Assembly: GCF_000004075.3 (NCBI RefSeq)
Contig: NC_026657.2
Coordinates: forward strand, 7,068,001 to 7,132,000
Direction of reading: 5' to 3'
From: Cucumis sativus
Taxonomy: Eukaryota > Streptophyta > Magnoliopsida > Cucurbitales > Cucurbitaceae
Length of the DNA: 64,000 nt
This document shows positions 22,813 to 33,599 of the stretch, piece after piece. Positions within the stretch are counted from its first letter, which is position 1. Every line of letters begins with the position of its first letter. Below the pieces are notes generated by a model. That model was not told the DNA's origin and did no database searches. It was given only the letters and a program-made list of their open reading frames with translations. The position numbers and the translations under genes are program-made.

Positions 22813-25800
22813 ATGAAGGATTTGAACTCTGATATTTTTGACCCCACCGCCGGGATGGATTCTGATTATTCTCGTGCCTCTTGCGCTTCATCATCCGACG
22901 CTGATTTCGGTTTCGCTTTTAACGATAGTAATTTCTCTGATCGTTTGCTACGGATTGAGATTATGGGGGAACCGCCTGAGTCCCGTCCCGATTCTGTTGG
23001 ATGTACTAGCATCCTCGATTGGGCCAGACGGAAGAGAAGGAGAGAGGATTGCAAGAAGGATAACGGTAAAAAAATCTTTTCTTTTCATTTTCCTCTTTTG
23101 ATTTCCCTCCCATGGATTTCCCTTTGTTTGGCTCGTTCGTGTTCATGAAAAAGAGAAAACCTGGAATCATTGAAGTCTTTAATTTATTGAAGATATATTA
23201 GGTCCCCCCTGGGGGGGTCGGGGGGAGATAATCAGGAGGTGAAATTTCATAATGATCGGGGGGAAAAATGATGGGGGACCTAAGGTTGCTAGTTGTTAAT
23301 GTTGTTTTATTGAAATTATTAGAGCTCACGACGTTGGATTTTACATTTTGACGGGTGTGTGGATAGAGAAAGGCTGCCACAGCAATGAATGATTTACATC
23401 GTCAACGAATGTTTTTTATAACTTCTTCATTATATGATTTTCGCATACAATGAACCTAAATAATTTGAGTTTTCATAATATTATGTTTGTTTTCAATATA
23501 TGAAAATGAAACTATTGTTTGCCTCATAGTAGTTGCTCTTGTTTGTTATTCTGTTGTTTTGATAGAACTGGCCTGTGACCAAGCAAGTTTCGTTATTGAG
23601 CATGTTTAGCTCTGTAGACATCAGACATACTATTAGTTTTATATTACATTGTCATTAATTGGACGTGGATATTGGTGAATTACACTGTAATTTCAATTAT
23701 TGTTGTATAACATGGCCTTTTATGCGTATTCCCTGTGCACTTGTTTTCTTTAATCTTTATAATAAACTTTGTTTGCAGTTGTTGATCTAAACGGATGCCC
23801 TGAGGAGCAAGTTTTAAATGGAAGCCAACCTGATATGGACGACGCCATACCTTGTGACAATCTAGACGATGAACCTGCTCAAATGATAGAAGAGTTACAT
23901 TCAGGTATAGACAATCCAGCTGAGGAGGCCAACTTATTGCTGTTATTTTGGTCTCCTAATTGCAAATATGTTTTCTTGAATTTTTTTTCTTCTGCAACCG
24001 CATGTTTTACGTGTATTAAGTGTTTATGAAAGTTTTCTTTGTATTATGTAACTTACTCTAAACAAAATGAGGATCATCAAAATGGAGTTGACATGCAATA
24101 TAAAATCATTAGATTACAAGAATAAGATGTCTTCAAATTTTCATGTACTGCAGGTGATGAAGCTGCAAATGGCGACGAATCAAGCTGGGGGATGGATTGC
24201 TCGACTGTTATTAAAGTTAAAACACTGCACATCAGCTCCCCAATTTTGGCTGCCAAAAGTCCTTTTTTCTATAAGGTAAAAGCAAATATGTATTTATACG
24301 ATTCAAAATATCTAGTTTCTTTTGCTGTTATATTTTTGTAGTGACTGTCTTCTATAATTTCTTCTCTTATCTAAGAAATAATTTCCTGTCTAGCTATTCT
24401 CTAATGGGATGAGGGAGTCTGAACAGCGGAATGTGACCTTACGAATTACTGCCTCGGGTAAACATACAATTTTTTATCATCTTTTCTCTGTATGTCCTTT
24501 TATTTGTTACAGGCCCAGTGACCACACTGTTTATAATTTTTCGTTTTATTCTTTCTATCAAACAGAGGAAGCTGCACTAATGGAGTTGCTGAATTTTATG
24601 TATAGTAATACCCTATCTTGTAACACTGCATCGGCTTTGCTCGATGTGCTTATGGCTGCAGACAAATTTGAAGTCGCTTCATGCATGAGGTATTGCAGCA
24701 GACTTCTGCGAAACTTGCCCATGACACCTGAGTCTGCATTGCTGTATCTAGAGCTCCCATCCAGTGTCTTAATGGCTGAAGCAGTCCAACCTTTGACAGA
24801 TGCAGCAAAGCAGTATCTTGCTGTTCGCTACAAGGACATTACCAAGCAAGTTTTCTGATTCTTTCCAGTTATACCTAGTCTTCTAACTTTTCATTACCTT
24901 TTATTCCCCAACCTTTGCCTGTGGTGGTGATGGTGTGGAGGGTTAGGTGGAATGGGACTTTGCAGGCCCATTGTTCCCTTAGAGGAAAACATATATTTCT
25001 TGACATAATTGTAACTGTGGAAAAATGTCAACTACATTCCATTGTTAGTAGTATGTGGTTGTTAGGATTAGGATACCATCTAAGAAAAAAACTCAACATA
25101 TTGCAATATCAAGAGAACTTACCATACAAACCATAGCCCTTCGAGAGGACTCTCTCTCCCAAAGTCCAACAATGGAAACTCTCCCCAAAATTAACCACAC
25201 CCCTAGGGCACTAAATCACGTTATTTATAACCAAGATCCTTTACCTAATTATCACAATGCACCGTACTGGTATCATAATAATCTTACATACGTACCCCTA
25301 ACTTGTTCTCTCAAAGTGGTAGTGCTAGATTTTGGACCTTTAGTCTCACCTTTTGTTTTTAAAAGTTTGATGAACGGACTTGAATATTCCAATTATTTGC
25401 ATCTTGATTTCGTGGTCAGTGCAGTTTTTTTCAACTAATACTTTGTCCTCTTTTGGGGTCTTTTAATTACTTCTGAGTTTTGGTGATACCACCTCACTAA
25501 GAAAGTTGGTCTTAGTTTGCAAGAGAATTGCCCTAAATTCACTTAGATTTTCATTATGAACCTGCAAAATAACAACAGACTCCCAAAACAGAGGAGACGC
25601 TTCAAAGTTCGAATGCACTGGTGATATTGAGATTTCTTAAATATCCAGTGATGATATCTACAGCAATTATGCAATTTCAACAAGTTTAGCTTAGAAAAAC
25701 GTTTGTTTTGTGGATTTTGAATCTAATTGTTCGAATTTGGTATTTGACCAGGTTCCAGGATGAGGTTATGGCTTTGCCTCTTGCAGGAGTGGAAGCAATA

Positions 25801-26568
25801 CTTTCCAGTGACGATCTTCAAGTTGCATCAGAGGATGCAGTATACGACTTCATCCTGAAGTGGGCTAGAACACAGTATCCAAAGTTGGAGGAGAGACGAG
25901 AAGTGTTAGGAGCTAGACTTGCTCGATATATTCGATTCCCCTTTATGACATGTCGAAAGCTCAAGAAAGTTCTGACTTGCAATGACTTCGATCATGATGT
26001 TGCTTGCAAACTTGTGCTTGAGGCCCTTTTCTTTAAGGCAGAGGCTCCTCACAGGCAGAGAATTTTAGCTGCTGATGAGGCATCTACCTCAAACCGCCGT
26101 TTCTTTATCGAGAGAGCTTATAAATATCGTCCAGTCAAGGTTGTTGAGTTTGATCGTCCTCGGCAGCAGTGTGTGGTATACCTGGACCTAAAGCGGGAAG
26201 AGTGTGCAAATTTGTTTCCGTCGGGTAGAGTGTATTCTCAGGCATTCCACTTGGGTGGACAAGGTTTTTTTCTTTCGGCTCACTGCAACATGGATCAGCA
26301 AAGTTCATTTCATTGTTTTGGGCTTTTCTTGGGAATGCAGGAAAAAGGATCGGTATCTTTTGCAGTTGACTATGAATTTGCTGCAAGATCAAAGCCAACG
26401 GAGGAGTTCGTAAGCAAATATAAGGGCAATTACACTTTCACTGGAGGCAAGGCAGTTGGGTATAGAAACTTGTTTGCAATACCATGGACTTCTTTCATGG
26501 CGGAAGACAGTCACTACTTTATTAATGGAGTCCTCCATCTTAGAGCTGAACTTACCATCAGGAACTGA
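22813..26568 (+). CDS. POB1: BTB/POZ-BACK protein POB1 (LRB family, cullin-3 adaptor)
   Basis: Coding exons: 22813-23065, 23779-23904, 24154-24275, 24394-24457, 24566-24845, 25752-26568; 1,662 nt, 553 aa (Arabidopsis POB1/LRB2 is about 561). The N-terminus ([34 protein letters not shown]) is the LRB signature and carries a basic nuclear-localisation-like run. The BTB domain spans about 142-245 ([20 protein letters not shown]...[10 protein letters not shown]), then a BACK domain (about 250-350; [22 protein letters not shown]) and a conserved C-terminal domain to the end. LRB proteins bring targets such as light-activated PIF3 and phytochromes to CUL3 ubiquitin ligases in the nucleus. The start at 22813 matches the family; the upstream in-frame extension lacks an ATG. 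Intron 5 begins with GC, not GT. Intron 1 holds a G-rich inverted repeat. Confidence 0.95.
23198..23283. repeat. G-rich inverted repeat in POB1 intron 1
   Basis: TTAGGTCCCCC at 23198-23208 and its exact reverse complement at 23273-23283 flank G-runs of 7, 6 and 6 bases. The 8-bp termini GGTCCCCC/GGGGGACC sit between TA dinucleotides, the target of Tc1/mariner-type MITEs, so it may be a tiny element. It could equally be a stable intronic structure. Confidence 0.6.
24846..25751 (+). other. GC-AG intron of POB1 (intron 5)
   Basis: The frame requires ...GACATTACCAA joined to GTTCCAGGATGAG, giving the conserved DITKFQDEVM. The only fitting donor is GCAAGT at 24846, and the acceptor is GACCAG ending at 25751. 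GT donors nearby (for example at 24850) would shift the frame. The rest of the donor matches the U1-compatible consensus perfectly, as usual for GC introns. At 906 nt it is the largest intron of the gene. Confidence 0.85.
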
Positions 26569-26928
26569 ACTTTCATTGACCACAATATAAGTTTGATTTG
26601 TTCTGTCTCTAAAGTATCCAAGGGCTCTGTGGTCTAGGTGTGTGTCGTCTAACCATCTAATTTTTGTATGGCTTTCTTTACCCCTTTGGGGGACTCCCCT
26701 TTTGACATCGCCCCCTCTTCTCTGACGGAGGCGATGTAAGTAATAGTAAAGCTGTTTGATTACTAATACTTGGCTCTCAAGTATTTTATACAAAAGTCTC
26801 CCTGGATATTGCTTTACTCTTCTCCTCCATACTTAACATCAACATTTGTAACCTGGAATTGTCGCATCCTTAGATCTTTGAAATGTATTTGGTAGCCTTA
26901 GAAACTTGATTGATCTATTGATATTGTG

Positions 26929-26972
<44 letters not shown>
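26929..26972. repeat. (ATT)n microsatellite
   Basis: About fourteen uninterrupted ATT/TTA units followed by degenerate ACT/ATT units to about 27000, roughly 360 bp beyond the POB1 stop codon. Confidence 0.9.
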
Positions 26973-26975
<3 letters not shown>

Positions 26976-29022
26976 TACTATTACTGTTGTTATTTGTTAT
27001 TACTACTAATATATATATATATATAGCATGTTCATTTCATCTTCATGATTTGATGGTGGTTGACTTTGACATGCCTAATTTCACATTCAGTATCAACAAC
27101 TAATAAAATATTAAAATATTGTAAAATGTCATATTGTTTTAAGTTTAGATTGTTGTTTTAATTTAGTCCTACAAAACATTACAATTTGAGTTCTTAACTT
27201 CTGTTTCAATTTAATCTTTCTAATTCAGTTTTTTTTATTAAATACTCACATTAATTGATTAATTGATTTTATTGTTATGGTACATTCAAAGTGATGAAAA
27301 AGATAGTGAAATTTAATTAGTTAATAATTTGTTTGAAGTATTTCAAATTTATTAAACCAAAATGAAGTGTGTAATATCTTGAAACACTAGGTCCAAAATT
27401 CAAGAATCAACCACATATTTTTCGTCTAAATTCAATGGAAGACTTATTTTCTGGTGGAAATAAAGAGTATACGAAAGAAATTTATTCCAAAATGAAAAGA
27501 TGTTGCTCGTCCATTAAGAATCTTGTCATCAATGATCTTTCTTTTCTTCTTTTTCTGGCGTTCCTCTCCGTCAGTTCCTTCTCTCTTGGGTTTTGGGAGT
27601 TTGACTTTCTAAATCAGTAATAAATACTTTTAATAATTTAGAATCAATATTTGAAGTATAAAATTCACATTTTAAAATATTAAATGCTGAATTAAATTAG
27701 AGTTGAAATGACAAATTTACTCCAAGTTTGGTTAGTCGCACGCAGAAACAAGTCATTCACATACAATTAACCTAAACTCATATGAGCTCTCTCAAAACTA
27801 TTTAAGTTTTTAATGGAACTTATTACGAACTCATACATACAATTAACCTAAATATGTCATTTTGTTGTCTGAGAACACAAAACATGTACGTTTTAAACAC
27901 TTCAGATAAAGAACAATTCATATATATTTATATTTATGATTAGAAAGTTGTGAAAATGATTTTCTTTTTCAACAGGGGAAAAAGGTGTTGAATTTGACAA
28001 AAGAAACCTCTGGAATTAAAAATATCACAAACCCATCGAAATCAATCCAAAAACATAAAACCAACCCCCAAAAATAGTGATAAATAATAATGATAACAGT
28101 AAAGGAATAATGTTGCTCCAAGCATTTTCTTGAAAAAGCCTTGAAGTTACAATCTTGAAAAATTCAGGAGATCTTATTGTTACCACACATCCAATGCTTC
28201 GTGGCTCTTTTCTTTTAAAAAAAATGCAACCACGAGCTTTGGTTTTCAGATTCTAACTGCTACGAACTCTTCTTTTCCAGCCTGCAAGCTTCATCTACTT
28301 GTAATCTAATGCAAACAAAGAAACAACAATAATAATCAATGTGATTGCACCATAGGAAATCTCATCAGTTATCAACCCCTAACGAGCAAATAATTCTCTA
28401 TCTCTAGATTCCCAGAGTGAAATATTAGTGAACAGAAGAAACCAATGCAAATAAAGATAAACCATCAGACAAGAAAGGTTTAGTATATCATATAGTATGA
28501 ACACGACAATGGATAACCATGAAATCTAGAAAGCATTCGAATTTTTATGAACAACGTGGTAAAATGTACTATATTCTCTTAGTTTGACTATTGGATATAT
28601 TGGGAATATTTTCTCCATACGGTGATAATCGAAGGCACTATAAAATGTCAAATTGTATGATTCTTTTAGATGTGATGACCGTGGAAAACTTGGGAAGTCT
28701 CAGTCAGAGCTGAGCAAAGTGCCTGCTTTTCGAGTGGTCTTCTGATATTTAACCAAATACAACCAACAAAAATTGAACGAGTAGCGGTGAGGAAGACAGT
28801 GAAGATTCTTCTGAACCGCCAGAGCCTCCTGCTTTAGCTTAAGGAGATAACGTCATAATCGGACCTTAGTAATTGTTTAACTTTGAAGCAAATGGTAGGA
28901 AGCAAAGGAAACGATCTGAGTCAGATTATACTTCTACATGAGTTCCCAAAAACATGAACAGTAGTGGAATTAATAAAACATGACTTTGCGTTCCTTACAA
29001 TGAATCCTTGAGCTATTCCATA

Positions 29023-29225
29023 CCAAGATCTTGACGGAACAGTGTTGGATTTATTTAGAAGACAATTTGGTTCTTTAGCCAGGTAATTCATAAAACATGT
29101 CTTTCGACTAATTATTGCGAATGATGAACCCCTTTCAACTTCAGCTATTTGGAACCAAGATCTTGGGAAACAGGGTTGGATTTATCCAGAAGATAAACTG
29201 GTTCCTTAGCCAGGTAATCCAAAAA
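29023..29225. repeat. imperfect 130-bp tandem duplication
   Basis: A block of about 70 bp beginning ACCAAGATCTTG and ending TTAGCCAGGTAAT occurs near 29023-29095 and again near 29153-29225, with the same internal order (GTTGGATTTAT, AGAAGA, TGGTTC). The copies differ by roughly 15 percent. It lies downstream of the minus-strand mL40 gene, in its possible 3' UTR. Confidence 0.75.
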
Positions 29226-29635
29226 TCCTTATAATAATGAGAAAACTGCACATTAAATTTACCAATATGAATGTGAAAAGCACGAGTCAGCAATTCCTCA
29301 GTTGAGAAGGTAGAAACCTCTCCTCCAATCTATATTAAATCCTGGAAGTTGTTTCCTAAACCGGTAAAGACTCAAAAGATAACCACCAAAATGAATACTG
29401 CTTTAAAATAAGGGTAAAATATCGATCTTCTTTCCCATAGCTAGCTCATCACTAAGGACAGATAAGTTTTCGACTCAACCCTTCAAATTATGATTCAACA
29501 TTTTGATATGCCTATACTTGAGCAATGCAGTCTCTGAAAATATCACTACAACTGGAATAAAAGATACCAATCTACTAGATAAGTTTGGGGAAATTAAATT
29601 AGAACACAAGCAAAAGAAATTTCTGACCTCTCTGA

Positions 29636-30379
29636 TCATCTAAGTTTCTCTTTCCCAGTACTCTTCTTCGCTGCTTCATCGATCTTTTCCACATACCCTT
29701 CGATTGGAGGCGTCAAAGTCGCCATGAACCTGTCTGCGGGGAACGGGGTCATATCTGGAACCAAAGCAGCAGCTTTCAAATGATCTGGTAATGCTTCAAT
29801 AGCTTCGCTCTTCATCTTCAACAGCATCGTTTCAGCTGCCCGTCTTGCACGATGTTGCTTCATCAACACCCGACTGTATTCCTTTGCAAGTCGCTGCCCA
29901 TCTTCCACTGTCAACTCATACTTGGGAATCTTATCCGCGTCGACTAAACCTAGCGAAATCAAATCCAAACCCGGAGTGCCAATAATGGAGGGAGAATCAG
30001 AAATCCCCAATTTCGATTTATCCATCTTCATCATATCAATCTCACGTTGGCGCTCTTTGCTGATGAGGCCGAGCTTCTCTCGCTTGGCCTCGCGTTCTCT
30101 TTCTTTAGCTTTCAAGAACCGGAGAGGAGTAGGAGCATTTAGGCATTGATCATAGAGCTTTTCCTGGTCGGGAGGGATTTTCTTTCCTCCACCACCATCA
30201 CCACCTTTGGAAGCGGCTCCGCCTTTTTTAACGGTGATTTTGGAGCGCTTCAGCGGTTGGCCAGCTTTGATCTTGGATTTGCCTTTGGCAGTACGACTCA
30301 CCCAGCATCTTTGAAGCAATTGGTGGGCGCCGGAATCTGCAGATAGGGAGAGAGATTTGAATTTGGTGAAACGGATCAT
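29636..30379 (-). CDS. putative mitochondrial ribosomal protein mL40 (MRP-L28/L40-like)
   Basis: Single open frame of 247 aa, ATG at 30379, stop TGA at 29636-29638. The first about 40 residues (MIRFTKFKSLSLSADSGAHQ...) are basic, rich in Ser and lack acidic residues: a mitochondrial presequence pattern. The middle is Lys/Arg-rich (KGKSKIKAGQPLKRSKITVKK), then a Gly-rich linker, then a helical charged region (LRFLKAKEREREAKREKLGL, RQREIDMMK) ending in LPDHLKAAALVPDMTPFPADRFMATLTPPIEGYVEK. This layout matches the plant homologue of the yeast MRP-L28 / animal L40 family (Arabidopsis At4g05400 as I recall). It would be part of the large mitoribosomal subunit. The presequence is visible; the family call rests on remembered similarity. 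It is not part of the conserved gene set described for the window. Confidence 0.6.
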   Translation of the reverse strand: MIRFTKFKSLSLSADSGAHQLLQRCWVSRTAKGKSKIKAGQPLKRSKITVKKGGAASKGGDGGGGKKIPPDQEKLYDQCLNAPTPLRFLKAKEREREAKREKLGLISKERQREIDMMKMDKSKLGISDSPSIIGTPGLDLISLGLVDADKIPKYELTVEDGQRLAKEYSRVLMKQHRARRAAETMLLKMKSEAIEALPDHLKAAALVPDMTPFPADRFMATLTPPIEGYVEKIDEAAKKSTGKEKLR

Positions 30380-31020
30380 GTCTCAAAGCTCGGAAGCTAA
30401 AACCCCTTACTCACCAACTTCACCATCAAATAGGGTTTTTCTTGAAGAAGCCTCACCACACCCCGCGCCCCATATGAACACCCTTTCGGCCAACGGGTTC
30501 GATTTCTTTTTTTAATAATTGAGTTCTTAAGTCGAATTCTTTTCAAAAATTAAAAATAAATCTCTATGATACTATCCAAAAAATTTGATTTCTTTTTTTT
30601 TTTATTTGTAAATACTTTCCACGATTTTTATTTAATTTACAATTTAACTATTTATATTTTATTTATTTATGAAAAATCCAATTTTACCTCTTCCTAATTT
30701 GTAACCATTTTTGCCCTAAAAGCTTATATTTTATCAAATTTTACAAAATTAAGTTCACATAGATTTTAAGTCTATGAATCCACAATTTACTATCAAATAT
30801 CTCTGAAAAACTTTATGTAACAACATGTGCATTTTATAATTTATGAACTTGCCAAAAAATAAATTTTTGGTAAAATATTAACAACCCAAATAAGACTATC
30901 TTGTAAATACTAATTTTTCGTTGCTCTTAAATTTTGGGGATTGGATAATTAAAACTTCAAAATAAATTTCACCATTTTGTGATGAAGGAAGAAGTAGATT
31001 TTGAGAAAGGGGGGGTTTCC
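30380..31020. other. intergenic region between mL40 and CURT1
   Basis: The first about 100 bp (to 30490) are GC-richer and hold the leader and promoter of the minus-strand mL40 gene. The rest is AT-rich with poly-T runs and no gene. The likely 3' UTR end of CURT1 is near 31.0-31.2 kb. Confidence 0.5.
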
Positions 31021-31211
31021 CATAAATGAACTTAACAAATCTTATTACAATGATACAATGAAAGGGAACATGAGTTACAGGGATTAAAGCAAAACCTATT
31101 CCACATTACATGATTTAGATTACCTCTTATAAACGAAAGAGAATAGAGTACAAAATGATAATAAGAGGAACTAAGCATGTCGAACATAGTGACCTATTAC
31201 ACCCATCTTAT

Positions 31212-33332
31212 TCATTCCGCTCCAGCAATCTTCTTCTTCAATGCTTCAATGTCATCAGCTAGTTCCTTTCTGCTTGACTGACGAAGGTGGAAAAAGAACG
31301 TAACAATAACGTTTTTTCAGTTGACATGTAGTTGCAGAGCCAATCAAGAATTAAGGTTTCTATGGTTTCTTAGAACTCATAGAAACCTTAATTCCATCAA
31401 GGGTGAAGAAGCTTGAGAAAGCATCAAAATTTTAAGTTTTGATGGAATCCAAAACCTTGTTTGAAATAAAGCACGGTTCTCTTTTCAACTAACCTTGAAG
31501 AGTAGATATCGGTACACGAACCACCCTGTATATCCAAGCCCTACCAACTCCAGTATCTTCGGAAGCTGAGGAGAAGATGGATGGAGAGTGAGTGTGATTT
31601 GAAAGAAGTATTTTGTGTCGTTAACAAGAGAAAACATCAAATAGCAATGATGATGCCGATCAGTGAATGTAGATGATAGAAAAATAGAGAAGCACGAGTT
31701 TGATGGAATCATATACCAATGGAACAGAGTTGATTGCACCAACAAGAATTGAAGAAAGCCAAACTGCAACAATTGCCCCGCCTCCGTAGAGAAGTACTGT
31801 GGATTTGTTCTCAAGGGCATCCCACTAGTAAACAGTAGGATCAATTTATATCTTAGAGTCATCTCAGAGTCAGTATAACGAACAGAAAGACCATAAAATG
31901 AATAATGAAAAATAAGAGACAAACGTCAACAACTTTTTCGGAATATTATGACAATGACAAGCCTTGCTATGTTTCTTGTAGTTCTACCTTTTCTTTCAAG
32001 TCTGTGAAGAGCTCAGATGCATCAGCAGCAGATGATTCTTCTGAAGATGAGGCTCGGGTTTGAAGCAGAAACGATCTACGTGACTCTGTCACCAAATGAT
32101 AGGTCGGGAAAATCCGATAAATTTTAGGCGTAAAGGATTAAAATCAAGAAACTAATGTGCCCAGTGGAAGTTTACCTAATTCACAATTCAGAAATAGCAA
32201 TGCACAATAAAAGAAGACAATTTATCAGAGAAAAGTGAACAGCTAAACAACAGACGTTGTTTCCAACTATTATTTTTATGAACATGTGGCAGATTCTCCT
32301 CAAGGAAAGTTTCTATCCAAAAAAGGGGGGCAGGTTGCTAACAATTTCTCTAAAACCTAAGTTTCAAAAGCCACACGAATCTAAAATATTTAATGGATGT
32401 ATAAAGCTATGCATTTGCACATCAAAGATCTTAATCTAACATTTACACATAGCAAGGTTTCTCTTGAAAGTAAACATATTTACAGATATTGTCCGAAATC
32501 GGTTTGAAAAACTTTTCATATCTAACTTCTGGATGCTATATCACAGCACAACAATCCGCTTCTTCAAAATCTAAGGCCCCTGAGAAAAAAGGCTATGGTC
32601 AAATTCCTAAATGTATAATGCAGAATTAACCACTAGACTTAAAGCACCTACTCTTTTAGCAGTTGAGTTGGCAGAACTGAATGAACTGTAAAATTAAATA
32701 AACTTCTGGCTCCAATCACATGAACAACAATTAACAATTTTCAAACTAACACAATGATGGTATATATAGACTTATAGTCTATGCTCCTGTTCACCGTCCG
32801 GTCTCCAAATTTAATTAGACAGAAGGCAAATCATAAGGAAAAATGCAATCTCTTCTAACCCAAGATTTTTTGAGAAACCCCAATCTGGGTCCGAGTAGAG
32901 CATAGCAACGCAATGTATTTTGAAAACCCAACTTGCAGTGACTCCATAGATACAATTCAGTTCTCAAGCAAACTTTCTTCACAAACATATAAAAGTCATT
33001 TGAAGAATAAACAAGCAACGAAGCTAAACCAGTTAAAACGCAACTAACAGACTACCCAATGAAACAAAACAAAGCGGGAAACAAAACATTCAGACATTAA
33101 ACAGACCTCAATTTTCAGTTCCTAATAGGTGTTCGACGAAATGCCCCAAAGAGAAACAGCGGAATGTTACGATAATTATACCTAACGAGAATTTGAGGGA
33201 AGTGGAGAAGGAAGACGGAGAGCCGAATCGAGGGGGAAGGAGCGGTAAAACGGAGAGGCGAGTGGGTTGAGAAGCAGCCAGAGAAGGTCTCAGAACGGCG
33301 GTGGCCGCTGTAGGGGAGGCCGTGGCTGCCAT
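31212..33332 (-). CDS. CURT1: CURVATURE THYLAKOID 1 protein (CURT1A/B-type)
   Basis: Minus-strand coding exons: 33182-33332, 31988-32085, 31717-31824, 31494-31565, 31212-31277; 495 nt, 164 aa. An Ala/Ser/Thr-rich transit peptide (about 1-62, MAATASPTAATAVL..., ending near LLQTRASSSEES) is followed by an acidic stretch (ASELFTDLKEK), WDALENKSTVLLYGGG, two membrane segments (about 92-116 and 121-142, GLGYTGWFVYRYLLF) and a C-terminal amphipathic helix SSRKELADDIEALKKKIAG. This is the complete CURT1 architecture at the length I recall for CURT1A. CURT1 oligomers bend thylakoid membranes at grana margins. The ATG context AAATGGC is good. A perfect G-box lies 196 bp upstream of the start codon. 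Intron 1 is about 1.1 kb; intron 4 contains a strong inverted repeat. Confidence 0.93.
31348..31394. repeat. 17-bp perfect inverted repeat in CURT1 intron 4
   Basis: Arm GAATTAAGGTTTCTATG (31348-31364), 13-nt spacer, exact reverse complement at 31378-31394. A second overlapping pair (ATTCCATCAA at 31391-31400 with TTGATGGAAT at 31439-31448) and a third short one (CATCAAAA/TTTTGATG) follow. Transcribed as pre-mRNA it would form a stable hairpin within this 216-nt intron. Confidence 0.8.
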
Positions 33333-33527
33333 TTCTTCGAAGAAAGTTCAACCACACTGGAATCGGCGCCGGAAAGAGAGGGAAATAGTGAATCAAGTGG
33401 CCGTCAAAGAGCAGCTGTAGGTGATGACTTTGCAGAGATTTTTTTTGTTAAATTTCACCATTTTCTATGCTCAGAAATGGCTTGTTTATCCGCGATCACA
33501 TTTTGGGAAGATGGCCTCTTGTGGCGA

Positions 33528-33533
33528 CACGTG
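33528..33533. promoter_or_regulatory. G-box in the CURT1 promoter
   Basis: CACGTG within CGACACGTGGAG, 196 bp upstream of the CURT1 ATG. G-boxes bind bZIP factors (HY5, GBFs) and bHLH PIFs and are typical of light-regulated photosynthesis genes. Confidence 0.65.
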
Positions 33534-33599
33534 GAGACATCCTTCGTTTTGATTGGTTAGTTCCCTATCTGAAATCCTTTTTTGAGGACTCAAATTTTC

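Larger units (their letters stand above)
26569..29580. other. POB1 3' flank and intergenic region
   Basis: The POB1 3' UTR likely extends to about 26.9 kb. An (ATT)n microsatellite occupies 26929-26972 and an (AT)n run lies near 27010-27025. The 61-codon frame at 27435 has a hydrophobic stretch but no supporting signal. From about 28.1 kb base composition becomes more even, and DNA up to 29.6 kb may be 3' UTR or 3' intron of the minus-strand gene: a candidate donor follows its stop codon and a TTGCAG acceptor lies near 28285 on the minus strand. Confidence 0.45.

Noticed and set aside
24840-24858. A conventional GT donor for POB1 intron 5 (at 24850)
   Set aside because: It would add CAAG and break the reading frame into exon 6, destroying the conserved DITKFQDEVM junction.
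27435-27620. 61-codon ORF with a hydrophobic segment
   Set aside because: Too short, AT-rich flanks, no family resemblance, and no promoter-like sequence.
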